A DNA stretch of 64,000 nt from Streptantibioticus parmotrematis (GCF_019890615.1 NZ_JAINVZ010000006.1:124001-188000), one strand, 5' to 3'. Positions 54,639 to 64,000 are shown, counted from the stretch's first letter. Notes: a model not told the origin generated them from the letters alone. Translations and numbers: made by a program.

Positions 54639-56753
54639 TCAGACCGCGGCGGTGGCCTCCCCCTCCGCCTTGCCGGTCGAGGTGCCCGGGGCACCACCGG
54701 TGGCGTCGGAAGAGTGCGCGGAGCGCTCCACCGGGGTCTGCAACGGGAAGTGGCAGGCCGCGACGTGCCCGTCACCGAACAGCCGCGGCAGCGGCTCCTC
54801 CTCGGCGCACTTGTCCTGCGCGAACGGGCACCGGGTACGGAACCGGCAACCGGACGGCGGGGCCAGCGGCGAGGGCAGCTCGCCCTTGATGCCGCCACCA
54901 CGCTTGCCGCGCTCCACCTCCGGCTCCGGGATCGGGATGGCCTCCAGCAGACCGGCGGTGTACGGGTGCGCGGCCCGCTCGTAGATGTCCTGGCCGGAGC
55001 CGACCTCGACCATCTTGCCCAGGTACATCACACCGATGCGGTCGGCCAGGTACTTCACCACCGCGAGGTCGTGCGAGATGACCACGTACGACATCCCGTG
55101 TGAGGCCTGGAGGCGCTTCATCAGGTTGAGGACCTGCGCGCGGATGGAGACGTCCAGCGCGGAGACCGGCTCGTCGGCGACGATCACCTTCGGGTTGAGG
55201 GTGAGCGCCCGGGCCAGCCCGATGCGCTGCCGTTGGCCGCCGGAGAACTCGTGCGGGAACCGCTCCAGCGCGCTGGTCGGCAGGCCGACCTCGCCGAGCA
55301 GCTCCTTGACCCGGTCGGTCTGCTCCTTGGCGGTGCCGATGCCCTGGATCTGCAACGGCTCGCGCAGGATGGCCCCGACGCGCATGCGCGGGTCCAGCGA
55401 GGAGTACGGGTCCTGGAACATCATCTGCAGGTCGCGGCGGTGGCGGCGCAACTCCCGGCCGTGCAGCGCGTCGATCTGGGTGCCCTCCAGCGTCACCCGC
55501 CCGCTGTCCGGCTTGTCCAGGCCGACGATCATCCGGCCCAGCGTGGTCTTGCCGCAGCCGGACTCGCCGACCAGGCCGAAGGTCTGCCCGGCGCCGAGTG
55601 ACAGCGACACCCCCGAGACCGCCTTGACGCTCACCTTGCCGCGTCGCAGCCCGCCCCCGACGGGGAACTCCTTGACGAGGTCGACCACTTCGAGCAGCGG
55701 CCGGTTCGCCGGCGCCTCGTCCGCTCCCGCCCCCTCCGCGGGAGCGGACTTCTCCACCGACACCGTGGCGGGCGGCAGCGCCCCGTCGACCGGGTGCCAG
55801 CAGGCGAACCGGTGCGAGTCCTCGGAACCGGTCAGCTCCGGCTCCTCGGTGCGGCAGCGGTCGGTGGCGTGCGTGCAGCGCGCCGCGAACCGGCAGCCGG
55901 CCGGGGGGTCGGACAGGTCCGGCGGCAGACCCGGAATGGTGTAGAGCCGCTGGGTGTTGTCCTGCGCCAGCCGCGGGATGGAGGCCAGCAGACCCTGGGT
56001 GTAGGGGTGCCGCATGCCGGCGAACAGCCGGTCGGTGGTGGTCGTCTCGGCGATCCGGCCCGCGTACATCACGTTGATGCGGTCGGCGTGCCCGGCGACC
56101 ACACCCATGTCGTGGGTGATGAGGATCATCGACATGCCCAGGCGGTCCTTGAGGTCCGCGAGCAGTGTGAGGATCTGCGCCTGGATGGTCACGTCCAGCG
56201 CGGTCGTCGGCTCGTCGGCGATCAGCACCTTGGGCTCGCAGGCCAGCGCCATCGCGATCATCACGCGCTGCCGCAGACCGCCGGAGAGCTGGTGCGGGTA
56301 GTCGCTCAGCCGCTCCTTGGGCCGCGGCAGGCCCACCAGGGCCAGCACCTCGGCGGCCCGTTCCATCGCCTCGGCCTTGCTCGCCCCGCGGTGCAGCCGC
56401 ACCGGCTCGGCCACCTGGTAGCCGATGGTCTTGGTGGGGTCGAGCGAGGACATCGGGTCCTGGAAGACCATCGCGATCTCGTTGCCGCGGATGCCGCGCC
56501 ATTCGCTGTCGGGCAGCCCGACCAGCTCGCGCCCGGCGAGCCGGATGGAGGACTCCTCCAGCACCCGGCCGCCCGGCGGCAGCAGACCCATCAGGGACAG
56601 GCCGGTCATCGACTTGCCGCAGCCGGACTCGCCGACCAGGCCGAGCGTCTCACCCGCCTTGAGGTGGAAGGAGACGTTCTCGACCGGGCGCACCACCGAG
56701 CGGGACAGCTGGATGTGCGTGGTGAGGTTCTCGACCTCGAGAAGCGGAGCCAT
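54639..56753 (-). CDS. Fused oligopeptide ABC transporter ATPase (OppD-OppF type)
   Basis: The 704-residue protein contains two complete ABC domains. The first has [22 protein letters not shown] and [11 protein letters not shown]; the second has [22 protein letters not shown] and [11 protein letters not shown]. Each is followed by the cysteine-rich oligo_HPY segment (for example [19 protein letters not shown]). Most opp or dpp systems have these as two separate genes. It energises uptake through the two permeases at 56787 and 57778. I chose ATG 56753, which has GAGGA upstream; GTG 56774 is possible. A hairpin follows its stop. Confidence 0.92.
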   Translation of the reverse strand: MAPLLEVENLTTHIQLSRSVVRPVENVSFHLKAGETLGLVGESGCGKSMTGLSLMGLLPPGGRVLEESSIRLAGRELVGLPDSEWRGIRGNEIAMVFQDPMSSLDPTKTIGYQVAEPVRLHRGASKAEAMERAAEVLALVGLPRPKERLSDYPHQLSGGLRQRVMIAMALACEPKVLIADEPTTALDVTIQAQILTLLADLKDRLGMSMILITHDMGVVAGHADRINVMYAGRIAETTTTDRLFAGMRHPYTQGLLASIPRLAQDNTQRLYTIPGLPPDLSDPPAGCRFAARCTHATDRCRTEEPELTGSEDSHRFACWHPVDGALPPATVSVEKSAPAEGAGADEAPANRPLLEVVDLVKEFPVGGGLRRGKVSVKAVSGVSLSLGAGQTFGLVGESGCGKTTLGRMIVGLDKPDSGRVTLEGTQIDALHGRELRRHRRDLQMMFQDPYSSLDPRMRVGAILREPLQIQGIGTAKEQTDRVKELLGEVGLPTSALERFPHEFSGGQRQRIGLARALTLNPKVIVADEPVSALDVSIRAQVLNLMKRLQASHGMSYVVISHDLAVVKYLADRIGVMYLGKMVEVGSGQDIYERAAHPYTAGLLEAIPIPEPEVERGKRGGGIKGELPSPLAPPSGCRFRTRCPFAQDKCAEEEPLPRLFGDGHVAACHFPLQTPVERSAHSSDATGGAPGTSTGKAEGEATAAV

Positions 56754-56786
56754 GGTGTTCCTCGTTTCCGTCACTGTCCGCTCCCG

Positions 56787-57710
56787 TCAGCGCTTGCGCA
56801 GTCGTACGTCGACGGCGTCGCGCAGTCCGTCGCCGATCAGGTTGAACGCCATCACGACCAGCACGAGGGCGATACCGACCGGGAAGACCAGCCACCAGTA
56901 GCCGTTGGACAGGTTGTCGGCCGCGTCGGCGATCTGCGAACCCCAGTCGGTGTGCGGGTAGTGCACGCCGAAGTTGAGGAAGCCGAGGGCGGCGAGGGCG
57001 AGGATGGCGTCGGCGATCTGGAAGGTGATGTTGACGATCACCGTGCCCATGGCGTTCGGGATGAGGTGACGGAAGATCAGCCGGGTGCGGCTGCCCCCCA
57101 TCACCCGGGCCGCGGAGACGAAGTCGCGCACCCGCAGGGTGAGCACCTCACCGCGGACCAGACGGGCCGGGACCAGCCAGGAGAACACACCGAGGATCAG
57201 CGACAGGTTCCACACGTTGGAGCCGTAGCGGTGCGCGACGATCAGCACCACCAGCAGGAACGGCAGCGACAGCAGGATGTCGACGACGCGCATCATGGCC
57301 GCGTCCACCAGGCCGCCCAGCAGACCCGCCACCGCGCCCCACAGGGTGCCGATGACGGTGGCGATGACGGCGGCGAGCAGACCGATCTCCAGCGAGGTCT
57401 GGCCGCCGAGCATCAGGCGGCCGAGCACGTCGAAGCCGTTGGAGTCGGTGCCCAGCGGACCGTTGCCCGGAGGCTGGTCGGTGTTGAGCAGGTTCGTCGC
57501 CACCTGGTTGGTGTGGTAGACGAACGGGCCGACGAAGCAGAACAGCACGAAGAACACCAGGATGCCCACGCCGAGCAGCGCCAGCTTGTTGCGGGCGAAC
57601 TCACGCAGTGTCAGCTTCCAGCCGGTCTGGATCTCGACGGCGATGTCGCCCGCGTCGGTGGAGGTGGCCCCGGGGTCGGCGGGTGCCGGGGGCGGAACGA
57701 TCGTGGTCAC
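56787..57710 (-). CDS. Oligopeptide-type ABC permease, OppC/DppC
   Basis: The 307-residue protein has an N-terminal cytoplasmic segment, a first helix ([23 protein letters not shown]), a family-typical [31 protein letters not shown], and the EAA loop [29 protein letters not shown]. It forms the membrane channel with the OppB-type protein. The GTG start follows GGAGGAGACCGA and overlaps the stop of a 22-codon reading frame by 4 bases. Confidence 0.92.
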   Translation of the reverse strand: MTTIVPPPAPADPGATSTDAGDIAVEIQTGWKLTLREFARNKLALLGVGILVFFVLFCFVGPFVYHTNQVATNLLNTDQPPGNGPLGTDSNGFDVLGRLMLGGQTSLEIGLLAAVIATVIGTLWGAVAGLLGGLVDAAMMRVVDILLSLPFLLVVLIVAHRYGSNVWNLSLILGVFSWLVPARLVRGEVLTLRVRDFVSAARVMGGSRTRLIFRHLIPNAMGTVIVNITFQIADAILALAALGFLNFGVHYPHTDWGSQIADAADNLSNGYWWLVFPVGIALVLVVMAFNLIGDGLRDAVDVRLRKR

Positions 57711-57775
57711 TCGGTCTCCTCCGTCGCTCCCGGAGCGGACTGCGGGGCAGGGCTGTCGAACAGCAGGTCGTCCAT
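57707..57775 (-). CDS. Possible 22-residue ORF between the two permease genes
   Basis: ATG at 57775 lies two bases after the oppB-type stop and encodes [22 protein letters not shown], whose stop overlaps the next gene's start (GTGA). It has no family match I know. It may serve only to couple translation, or it may be chance. Confidence 0.3.
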   Translation of the reverse strand: MDDLLFDSPAPQSAPGATEETE

Positions 57776-57777
57776 GG

Positions 57778-58725
57778 TCACACCAGCTTGATGCGCGGGT
57801 CGGACAGCGTCAGACACACGTCGGCGACCAGGTTGCCGATCACCGTGAGGATCGCGGTGATCAGGGTGTAGGCCATCAGGACGTTGTAGTCGTCGTTGCT
57901 GAGCGCGTTGACGAACATCAGGCCGAGGCCGTTGATGTTGAACGCGTACTCGATCAGCACGTTGCCGCCGATCAGCACCGGCAGGGACAGGCCGATGAGG
58001 GTGATCATCGGCAGCGACGCGTTGCGCACCAGGTGCCGGGAGAAGACCAGGCGCTCGGAGAGGCCCTTGGCCCGGGCGACCTTGATGTAGTCCTGCGCCA
58101 GCACGTCCAGGGAGGAGGAGCGCTGATAGCGCGAGTAGGAGGCGACCGCCGTGGTGGCCAGTGCCACGATCGGCAGGATCAGGTCCTTGAAGTGCGCGAG
58201 CGCCCCCGACAGCGACTGGTCCTGTGGGACGTTGGCGTCCACCCAGCCGAGGGAGAGCGCGAAGACCTGGATCAGCAGCAGCGCCACCAGGAAGACCGGC
58301 ATCGAGTAGAAGACGAACGCCAGCGTGGTGGCGGAGACGTCGCCGAAGCTGTTGCGCTTGACCGCCTGGAAGATGCCCAGCGGCAGGGCGACGGCGATCG
58401 CGACGACCAGCGACGTCAGCGAGAGGAAGCCGCTGAGCGGGGCCTTCTCCTTGAAGAGCGAGTCGACGGTCTGGTTGAGCTTGTACGACCAACCGAGGTT
58501 GCCGTGCAGCAGGTTGTTCAGGTAGGTGCCGAACTGGGAGTACCACGGGCGGTCGAAACCGTTGGTGTGGTTCCAGGCGCTGATGGCGGCCGGGGTGGCC
58601 TTCGGGCCCAGGACGGTCTGTGCGGGCGACGGGGCGACGATGTGCAGCATCAGGAACGTCACCAGGATGATGCCGAGGACCACGATGATGGCCGTGCCCA
58701 GGCGTCGGATGAGATAGCCCGTCAT
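57778..58725 (-). CDS. Oligopeptide-type ABC permease, OppB/DppB
   Basis: The 315-residue protein starts MTGYLIRRLGTAIIVVLGIILVTFLMLHI, the usual OppB opening, and carries the EAA loop QDYIKVARAKGLSERLVFSRHLVRNA and a late LIEYAFNINGLGLMFVNAL. It partners the OppC-type protein. GGAG sits upstream of the ATG. A strong hairpin lies between it and the substrate-binding gene, which can lower its expression relative to that gene. Confidence 0.92.
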   Translation of the reverse strand: MTGYLIRRLGTAIIVVLGIILVTFLMLHIVAPSPAQTVLGPKATPAAISAWNHTNGFDRPWYSQFGTYLNNLLHGNLGWSYKLNQTVDSLFKEKAPLSGFLSLTSLVVAIAVALPLGIFQAVKRNSFGDVSATTLAFVFYSMPVFLVALLLIQVFALSLGWVDANVPQDQSLSGALAHFKDLILPIVALATTAVASYSRYQRSSSLDVLAQDYIKVARAKGLSERLVFSRHLVRNASLPMITLIGLSLPVLIGGNVLIEYAFNINGLGLMFVNALSNDDYNVLMAYTLITAILTVIGNLVADVCLTLSDPRIKLV

Positions 58726-58773
58726 GTCCGGGATCTCCTCGTGCTGTGGAAGCGGGGCGGGGGGATGGGGACG

Positions 58774-58810
58774 GGCGCCGGAGCGGTGCGTTGCGCACCG
58801 CTCCGGCGCC
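58774..58810 (-). terminator. 17-bp intra-operon hairpin after the binding-protein gene
   Basis: GGCGCCGGAGCGGTGCG (58774-58790) pairs perfectly with 58794-58810 around TTG. It starts 9 bp after the binding-protein stop and 49 bp before the OppB-type start; it probably attenuates transcription into the permeases. Confidence 0.8.
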
Positions 58811-58818
58811 CTGACGGG

Positions 58819-60696
58819 TTACTTGGTGAAGTACCAGTCCTGCGGGTAGAGGTAGAACTGCGTCGCCGCGGCGAAGGAGTCCTTGGCGCCCGACAGCTTC
58901 GGGTTCCAGGCGTAGATGTACTCCTCGGACGGCTGGAAGATGGCCGGCAGGTCGTTGGTCTCCGCCGCCAGCTCCTTCTGGAGCGCCTGCGGGTCGCTCG
59001 ACATGATCGAGTCGTTGGAGAGCTTGTCGATCTGCGGGTCGGCGAAGCCGCCCTGGTTCTGCGAGGCGCCGGTGCCGAAGAGGATGCCGTTGGTCGGGTA
59101 GTCGCCCTCGGTCTCACCGCCGAACGCGGCCATGCCCCAGTTGTTGTCGTTCTTCGGGCTGGATTGCACGTTCTCGTTCTGGATGACGTTGTTGAACGTG
59201 TCGGTCTTGATGTTGGCGTTGATGCCGACCTGCTTCAGCTGCGAGGCGAAGGCCGTGATCATCTGCTCTTCGGACTTCACGCCGCTGGCGTAGTACAGCA
59301 CGAAGTTCAGCGACTGGCCCTTGGTGATGCCCGCGCCGCACTGGGTGGCACCTGTGCCCGGGTTCTGGCAGGTGGTGGTGCCGTTGGGCACGACCTTCCA
59401 GCCGTGGTCGCTCAGCAGCTTCTTGGCGGTGTCGATCGAATACGGGTACGGGTTGGTCAGCGCGTTGGCCGGGGCGAACGGGCTCTTGGGCGCGACGCCC
59501 ACCGGACCGTACTGCGGGACGCCCAGACCGTCGAAGGCGCCCTTGATCTCGCCCTGCTCGTCCTGGAGGTGGGCGAACGCCTGGCGGACGTAGAGCTGGC
59601 TTATCGCCTTGTCGAAGTTGTTCGACCCGTCCTTGAAGTTGAAGTAGATGTAGTGGAAGCCGAAGCTCGGCTCACCGAACGTCACGTAGTTCTTGGACTG
59701 GAGCCGGCCCAGCTGCGGCCAGTTGTCCGACTTGACGTAGCCGAAGTCCAGCTTGCCGCTCAGCAGGTCGTTGAACTCCGCCGTGGGCGAGGTGTACGAC
59801 AGCATGTTGACGGTCTGGATGTTGGTCTTGCCCTCACCGGTGTACTTCGGGTTGGCGGTGAAGGACGCGGCGCCGGTCGAGGTGTTGTACGACTTGAGCT
59901 TGTAGGCGCCGTCCGTGACCTGCCACAGCGGGTTGCTGGCGTAGGTGCTGAGGTTCTTCGACTCCTTGGACAGGTAGTCGTAGATCGCCTTGGCGTTGTC
60001 CGGCTTGGTGAAGTCCAGCGTCGAGCCGTTGTCCGAGGACTTCGCCCAGGCCTTCGCCGGGATCGGGGTCAGCTGCACCAGCTCGGAGTTGAGCACCCAC
60101 TGCGGGTTGTACGCCTTGTCGAAGGTGAACTGGACCGTCTGGTCGTCCACCGCCGAGGCGGAGGTGACGTTGTCGGGGAACTGGCCCGGCACGTAGTTGA
60201 AGCCGTTGGCCGGGCTCTCCTTCACCGCCGCCTTGAGCAGGTAGTAGAAGAACAGCACGTCGTTGGCGGAGACCTTGCTGCCGTCGGGCCAGGTGTACTG
60301 GCCGTTGAGCTTGATGGTGAAGGTCTTGCCGCCGTTGGAGACGGTCGGCGCGGCGGCGGTCAGGGAGTGCGAGTAGTCGATCTCCGGGTCCGCGCCCTTG
60401 GTCTGCGCGTACAGCTGCGGCCAGCTGAGGTTCTCGAACTGCAACGCGGTGTAGACCGAGTAGTTCGCGCCCGGGACGACCGGGAAGATCCAGTTCGGGT
60501 CGGCGCCGACGTCCTCGGCGATGTTGAGGGTCCCGCCGGGCTTCACGCTGGAGGAGGCGGCCGGGACGGTGCCGTACGCGTAGTCGCTGCCGACGCCGAT
60601 CTTCTTGTGGCTCGACGAGCCACTGCACGCCGTGAGCGCCAGGGCGCTTGCCGCGAGTAGCGCGATCCCCCCGATGGCCCGCTGATTCCTGCTCAT
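58819..60696 (-). CDS. Oligopeptide-type ABC substrate-binding lipoprotein (family 5)
   Basis: The 625-residue lipoprotein has the lipobox LTAC (C24) and the SBP_bac_5 pattern: GGTLNIAEDVGADPNW, FTIKLNGQYTWPDGSKVSANDVLFFY, YVKSDNWPQLGR, YIYFNF and QLYVRQAFAHLQDE. It is first in the operon and probably binds peptides or similar solutes outside the membrane. Length is above the usual 530-560, mostly from loops. GGGGAG lies close before the ATG. The upstream 1-kb region is AT-richer and should hold its promoter. Confidence 0.92.
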   Translation of the reverse strand: MSRNQRAIGGIALLAASALALTACSGSSSHKKIGVGSDYAYGTVPAASSSVKPGGTLNIAEDVGADPNWIFPVVPGANYSVYTALQFENLSWPQLYAQTKGADPEIDYSHSLTAAAPTVSNGGKTFTIKLNGQYTWPDGSKVSANDVLFFYYLLKAAVKESPANGFNYVPGQFPDNVTSASAVDDQTVQFTFDKAYNPQWVLNSELVQLTPIPAKAWAKSSDNGSTLDFTKPDNAKAIYDYLSKESKNLSTYASNPLWQVTDGAYKLKSYNTSTGAASFTANPKYTGEGKTNIQTVNMLSYTSPTAEFNDLLSGKLDFGYVKSDNWPQLGRLQSKNYVTFGEPSFGFHYIYFNFKDGSNNFDKAISQLYVRQAFAHLQDEQGEIKGAFDGLGVPQYGPVGVAPKSPFAPANALTNPYPYSIDTAKKLLSDHGWKVVPNGTTTCQNPGTGATQCGAGITKGQSLNFVLYYASGVKSEEQMITAFASQLKQVGINANIKTDTFNNVIQNENVQSSPKNDNNWGMAAFGGETEGDYPTNGILFGTGASQNQGGFADPQIDKLSNDSIMSSDPQALQKELAAETNDLPAIFQPSEEYIYAWNPKLSGAKDSFAAATQFYLYPQDWYFTK

Positions 60697-61748
60697 CTGC
60701 TCCCCACTTCCGAACGTGACACTCGTCTGGTGACAGCCGCTGGTACGCGTGGGTCACCGGAGGGGGACCCGTCGTCGTTCCCGCCCGATGAGGGCGGCCT
60801 CGCGAAAATGATTTGGTTCGAACGGCTTGGCGCTTCATCCTGCTGAGCTGAGCGTGTTGTGTCGACACGTGATTGATTAAAGATTGGTAACGCTCGTTCC
60901 TTATGTCGAGGCCGCCGTCGATCGATTGTCCGATTTGTGCCACCACGGACAGTGGTGACATGCCTTTGCGATGCCCCGCATAAGCGCACCCCGTCCCCCC
61001 TCCCGTCGCCGCCGACGGGCCTGTGGCCGGGCTGGTCTGCGCTGGTGGGCTCCGTGCGCTGGGCCGACCGCCCGTCCGCTCCTCCCCGCTGCCGGTGTAC
61101 CACCGCCGGAACGTCGGCATTCGCAAAGGTGTGACCATTCATTCCAACGTGGCTGTTGCCGACGGTAATGCCGCTGTCTGTTGACGGGTGTCCTCCGGCG
61201 TCACGTACGCACTGTCCATGCGCCGGTAATTCGGCGGACGGTCCGGCGGAATTCGTCAGGGAATTCCCGGGACTGTTTCCGGTGTATTTCGCGCACGGGC
61301 GGCGGAGCTCGGGCCCGGCGACCTTTCCGCAGGTCGGGAGGGTGGGCCCCGGAGTCGCGTCGCGAGGGGCGTCGTCAACCGGGCGTTCCTGGCCACTCCG
61401 TGAATATCGGCGGAACAAACCCGACGCCCGGTTGTCCGTGGCATGCCGGGAACGGGATCCCAAAGGGTGCCGATAAGCAGCTGTGAGCGAGATGTCCGAC
61501 CTGCCGTCAAGTTGACCGTAAGTGCGCGGATGGACACGGCTGTGTGGAGGTTCTGCGAAACGCCGGACGCCGGGGAGCACTGTGCGATGGGCTGCGCTCC
61601 GGCCCGCATCCCGCCCTGCCACGAAGGGTGTTCGGGGGCCGCGCGCGGGGCCGTTCGCGTGCGTCCGTGCGGGGCCCGTCGGCCGGGAACGGTACGGCCC
61701 TACAGGTGCACGGGCGGTGAGCGGATCCGTCCGGCGCGGGCGGCCCGG
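60697..61748. other. 1.05-kb region without a convincing gene
   Basis: Between the divergently placed binding-protein gene and the lutC end. Base use is uneven, with AT-richer islands near 60800-60900 and 61130-61180, and no reading frame shows a recognisable domain. Structural elements are the palindrome GTGTCGACAC (60859-60868), CACCAC-GGACA-GTGGTG (60941-60957), and a long inverted repeat at 61376-61434. It probably holds regulatory DNA for the ABC operon and perhaps a small RNA. Confidence 0.5.
61376..61434. repeat. Inverted repeat with 11-bp arms and 37-base loop
   Basis: CAACCGGGCGT (61376-61386) is a perfect complement of 61424-61434. The loop contains AATATCGG and other AT-rich sequence unlike the surrounding DNA. 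It could be a structured RNA or terminator, or a mobile-element remnant. Confidence 0.45.
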
Positions 61749-62405
61749 TCAGCCGTCCGTCGTGGCGATGATCACGTCGAGCACCCGCGGCCCGTGGACG
61801 CCCTCGACGCGGTCCAGCTCGATGTCGCTGGTGGCGGAGGGGCCGGAGATCCAGGTCAGCGGGCGCGCCGGATCGAGCCGTGGCAGCGCCAGCGGCACCG
61901 AGGCGACCACTTGCGCGGGCGCCCGCACCACGCAGACGTGGTGGTCGGGGATGAGACTGATGCGTCGGCTGCCCTGGTCGGGTGAGGCGTCGAGCACCAG
62001 GGTGCCGGTCTCCGCGATGGCGAGCGCGCACCCGGTGACCACACTTCGCACGCCGTCCAGTCGGGCGTGCGTCAGCCCGGGGTCGTCGGTGACCACCTCC
62101 ACGCCCTCGGCCCGCGACAGCCACGCGGACGGCAGACCCCCGGGCACGACCACCGCACGCGACCCCCGTTCGGCCAGCAACTCGGCGACCCGCCGCGGGA
62201 TCTCCTGCTCGCCGCAGCGGTGCACCCGGGCCCGGTAGTCGGCGAGGCGGGCGGCGAGCAGGTCCAGCGCGCGCGCCGGGTCGTCGTCGGTGTGCGTGGT
62301 CCGGTAGTCGCGCGGCACGGCCACGTCCTCGGGGCGCTCCGCCGCGGGCACGTCGGCCAGCGCCCGGCGGATCCGCCCCAGCACGACGTCACGGCCGCCG
62401 CTCAT
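61749..62405 (-). CDS. lutC: Lactate utilisation protein C
   Basis: The 218-residue LUD-domain protein has VVVPGGLPSAWL, GCALAIAETGTLVLDASPDQGSRRISLIPDHHVCVV (the conserved TGT and PDHH region) and SGPSATSDIELDRVEGVHGP, the mark of LutC/YkgG. With LutA and LutB it forms the L-lactate oxidation complex feeding electrons to the respiratory chain. Its ATG overlaps the lutB stop by 4 bases. It is the last gene of the operon. Confidence 0.92.
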   Translation of the reverse strand: MSGGRDVVLGRIRRALADVPAAERPEDVAVPRDYRTTHTDDDPARALDLLAARLADYRARVHRCGEQEIPRRVAELLAERGSRAVVVPGGLPSAWLSRAEGVEVVTDDPGLTHARLDGVRSVVTGCALAIAETGTLVLDASPDQGSRRISLIPDHHVCVVRAPAQVVASVPLALPRLDPARPLTWISGPSATSDIELDRVEGVHGPRVLDVIIATTDG

Positions 62406-63889
62406 TCCCGCTCCCCTTTCGCCGCACGGTGACGGGCCCACCAGTCGCGGAACGGCTCCGGAGGCACGGCGGGCAGGTCACGGCTGTCGCTCCACGCCCT
62501 CGCCGGCCCTGGCAGCACCCGCAGCCGCGACGGATGCAGGCGCCGGGTGCGCGAGGCCAGCCGTTCCCCGGCGCGCAGGGCCCGCGGATGATCGAACGTC
62601 CAGCGGGCGGCCCGCATCGCGGCCCGTTCGGCGGCGTGGCCCTTGGCCGGCTTGATGGTGACGCGGGCCCCGTGCCGGGTCACCCGCCCGCCCTCGACGA
62701 CGCGTTCCCGCAGGTGCACCAGGACCTCCGGGATGTCGATGGCGACCGGACAGACCTCGTAGCAGGCCCCGCACAACGAGGACGCGTACGGCAGCGAGGC
62801 GTCCAACGGGTCCGTCACGCCGCGCAGTTGGGGAGTGAGGATCGCGCCGATCGGCCCCGGGTACGCCGAGCCGTACGCGTGGCCGCCCGCCCGTTCGTAG
62901 ACCGGGCAGACGTTGAGGCAGGCCGAGCAGCGGATACAGCGCAGCGCCTGCCGTCCCACGGTGTCCGCGAGCGCGTCGGTGCGGCCGTTGTCGAGCAGCA
63001 CCAGGTGGAAGGCGCGCGGCCCGTCGCCGTCCGTGGTGCCGGTCCAGGTCGTGGTGTACGGGTTCATCCGCTCGGCGGTCGAGGAGCGCGGCAGCAACTG
63101 GAGGAAGACCTCCAGGTCGCGCCAGGTCGGCACGATCTTCTCGATGCCGACGACCGAGATCAGGGTGTCCGGCAGGGTCAGGCACATCCGGCCGTTGCCC
63201 TCGGACTCCAGCACCACCAGCGTCCCGGTCTCCGCGACGAGGAAGTTGGCGCCGCTGACGCCCACCTTGGCGCGCAGGAACTTCTCGCGCAGGTGCAGCC
63301 GCGCCGCCTCGGCCAGTTCCGCGGGGTCGTCGCCGAGCGCCTCGGGCGCGGGGCGGCCCCAGGCGGCCATCTCGCGGCGGAAGATGTCGCGGATCTCGCC
63401 GCGGTTGCGATGGATCGCCGGGACCAGGATGTGCGAGGGGCGGTCGTGGCCCAACTGCACGATCAGCTCGGCCAGATCGGTCTCGTACGCCCGGATGCCC
63501 TCGGCCTCCAGCGCGGCGTTGAGCCCCGTCTCCTGGGTGGCCATCGACTTGACCTTGACCACCTCGCGCTCACCGGTCCGCTTGACCAGGCCGGCGACGA
63601 TCCGGTTGGCCTCGGCGGCGTCGGCCGCCCAGTGGACGGTCCCGCCGGCCTCGGTGACGGCGGCCTCCGCCTGGAGGAGGTAGTGGTCGAGGTGGCGCAG
63701 GGTGCGGTTCTTGACGGCCGCGCCCGCCGCGCGCAGGCGCTGCCAGTCGTCGAGTTCGGCGACGGCGGTGGCGCGCTTGGCGCGGATCGTGTGGGTGGCG
63801 TGCCGCAGGTTGCCGCGCAGCCGCTGGTCGCGGGTCGCGCGCTCGGCGGCCCGGGGGAAGGCGGGCATGCCCAGGTCGGTGCGGCTCAT
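62402..63889 (-). CDS. lutB: Lactate utilisation iron-sulfur protein B
   Basis: The 495-residue protein has an N-terminal LUD domain (VKVKSMATQETGLNAALEAEG, GANFLVAETGTLVVLESEGNGRM) and two [4Fe-4S] clusters in its C-terminal half: CIRCSACLNVCPVY and CGACYEVCPVAI. The basic C-terminal tail follows LutB. It is the central electron carrier of LutABC. The ATG overlaps the lutA stop by 4 bases, and lutC follows with the same overlap, so translation is coupled along the operon. Confidence 0.94.
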   Translation of the reverse strand: MSRTDLGMPAFPRAAERATRDQRLRGNLRHATHTIRAKRATAVAELDDWQRLRAAGAAVKNRTLRHLDHYLLQAEAAVTEAGGTVHWAADAAEANRIVAGLVKRTGEREVVKVKSMATQETGLNAALEAEGIRAYETDLAELIVQLGHDRPSHILVPAIHRNRGEIRDIFRREMAAWGRPAPEALGDDPAELAEAARLHLREKFLRAKVGVSGANFLVAETGTLVVLESEGNGRMCLTLPDTLISVVGIEKIVPTWRDLEVFLQLLPRSSTAERMNPYTTTWTGTTDGDGPRAFHLVLLDNGRTDALADTVGRQALRCIRCSACLNVCPVYERAGGHAYGSAYPGPIGAILTPQLRGVTDPLDASLPYASSLCGACYEVCPVAIDIPEVLVHLRERVVEGGRVTRHGARVTIKPAKGHAAERAAMRAARWTFDHPRALRAGERLASRTRRLHPSRLRVLPGPARAWSDSRDLPAVPPEPFRDWWARHRAAKGERE

Positions 63890-64000
63890 CGCCGGAACCC
63901 TTCCGCCGTCCGCGACGGCGCGTCGGCCTCGGTGCGCGCCAGGATCTCCGCCAGGTGCATCACCCGCGGGCCGCGGCCGGTGCGAGCGATGGTGCCGCCG
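63886..64000 (-). CDS. lutA: Lactate utilisation protein A, 3' end only
   Basis: Only the last 37 residues are in the window. They include RVMHLAEILA, a match to the C-terminus of LutA, a cysteine-rich (CCG-domain) iron-sulfur protein. It overlaps lutB by 4 bases (ATGA). The rest of the gene lies beyond the window's right edge. Confidence 0.8.
   Translation of the reverse strand, partial: GGTIARTGRGPRVMHLAEILARTEADAPSRTAEGFRR

Noticed and set aside
57562-60660. A 1032-codon open frame on the plus strand across the ABC transporter operon
   Set aside because: Val/Arg/Gly-rich shadow of the antisense permease and binding-protein genes.
60693-61622. A 309-codon open frame on the minus strand in the 1-kb gap
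   Set aside because: No domain, no ribosome-binding site, and atypical composition. It cannot be excluded fully, but nothing supports it.

Overview
The window is very GC-rich actinobacterial DNA, almost certainly Streptomyces or a close relative in the Streptomycetaceae. The signs are dense genes with G/C third positions, GTG starts, perfect GC-rich terminator hairpins, and Streptomyces-type families (SpoIIE phosphatase with an ATPase domain, XRE/DUF5753 plus DUF397, DUF6479-like, PF04672-like methyltransferase). A single TTA (bldA-type) codon was noticed, in one gene of unknown function. No rRNA, tRNA, CRISPR array, insertion sequence or phage gene was recognised. Both ends cut genes: a SpoIIE-type phosphatase on the left and lutA on the right.

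Layout. 0-5.6 kb: SpoIIE phosphatase end, a vWA protein with a coupled secreted partner, a hemerythrin-like protein, a DUF6479-like membrane protein, a flavodoxin-type reductase and pterin carbinolamine dehydratase. 5.8-12.2 kb: glycerol kinase facing an operon for betaine aldehyde dehydrogenase, an APC permease and a choline oxidase. 12.4-21.8 kb: a modular cell-wall amidase, a TTA-containing gene, an APC permease, a two-gene ABC system and a ClC-family chloride transporter. 21.8-35.5 kb: a choline-to-glycine catabolic island. It has an overlapping operon for dimethylglycine oxidase and heterotetrameric sarcosine oxidase (soxB-D-A-G), then choline dehydrogenase, an IclR regulator, a Rieske quaternary-amine oxygenase with a Rieske ferredoxin, and a second choline-type permease. 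35.7-47.7 kb: secreted and housekeeping genes, including two GH3 hydrolases, an amidase, an XdhC-like protein, lipoamide dehydrogenase, a yeast-type cytosine deaminase, a membrane-anchored Usp protein, a DJ-1/AraC regulator, an MBL hydrolase and an L,D-transpeptidase. 47.9-50.9 kb: an abaA/whiJ-type regulatory locus with a 12-bp iteron-like array, followed by a methyltransferase. 51.0-54.3 kb: a LacI regulator with a discoidin/beta-helix secreted protein. 54.6-60.7 kb: an oligopeptide-type ABC transporter. 61.7-64 kb: the lactate-utilisation operon lutABC.

How the genes work together. Choline can be oxidised here by two enzymes, an oxidase that makes H2O2 and a dehydrogenase. Glycine betaine can then lose its methyl groups one after another: the Rieske system gives dimethylglycine, dimethylglycine oxidase gives sarcosine, and SoxBDAG gives glycine. 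The last two steps can pass one-carbon units to tetrahydrofolate. Each choline block has a paralogous APC permease, and the only betaine aldehyde dehydrogenase lies in the first block. Dyads built on GTTGCG-type half-sites near the IclR gene and near the second permease suggest a local regulon.

The most unusual sequence signals are a 12-bp-period repeat array in the abaA/whiJ-like promoter region, four copies of a spaced palindrome CTGACG-N3-CGTCAA, a G-quadruplex-capable repeat beside a permease ribosome-binding site, and a 68-bp near-perfect palindrome after glpK. All functions are read from sequence alone. Family assignments rest on motifs recognised by eye, not on searches.
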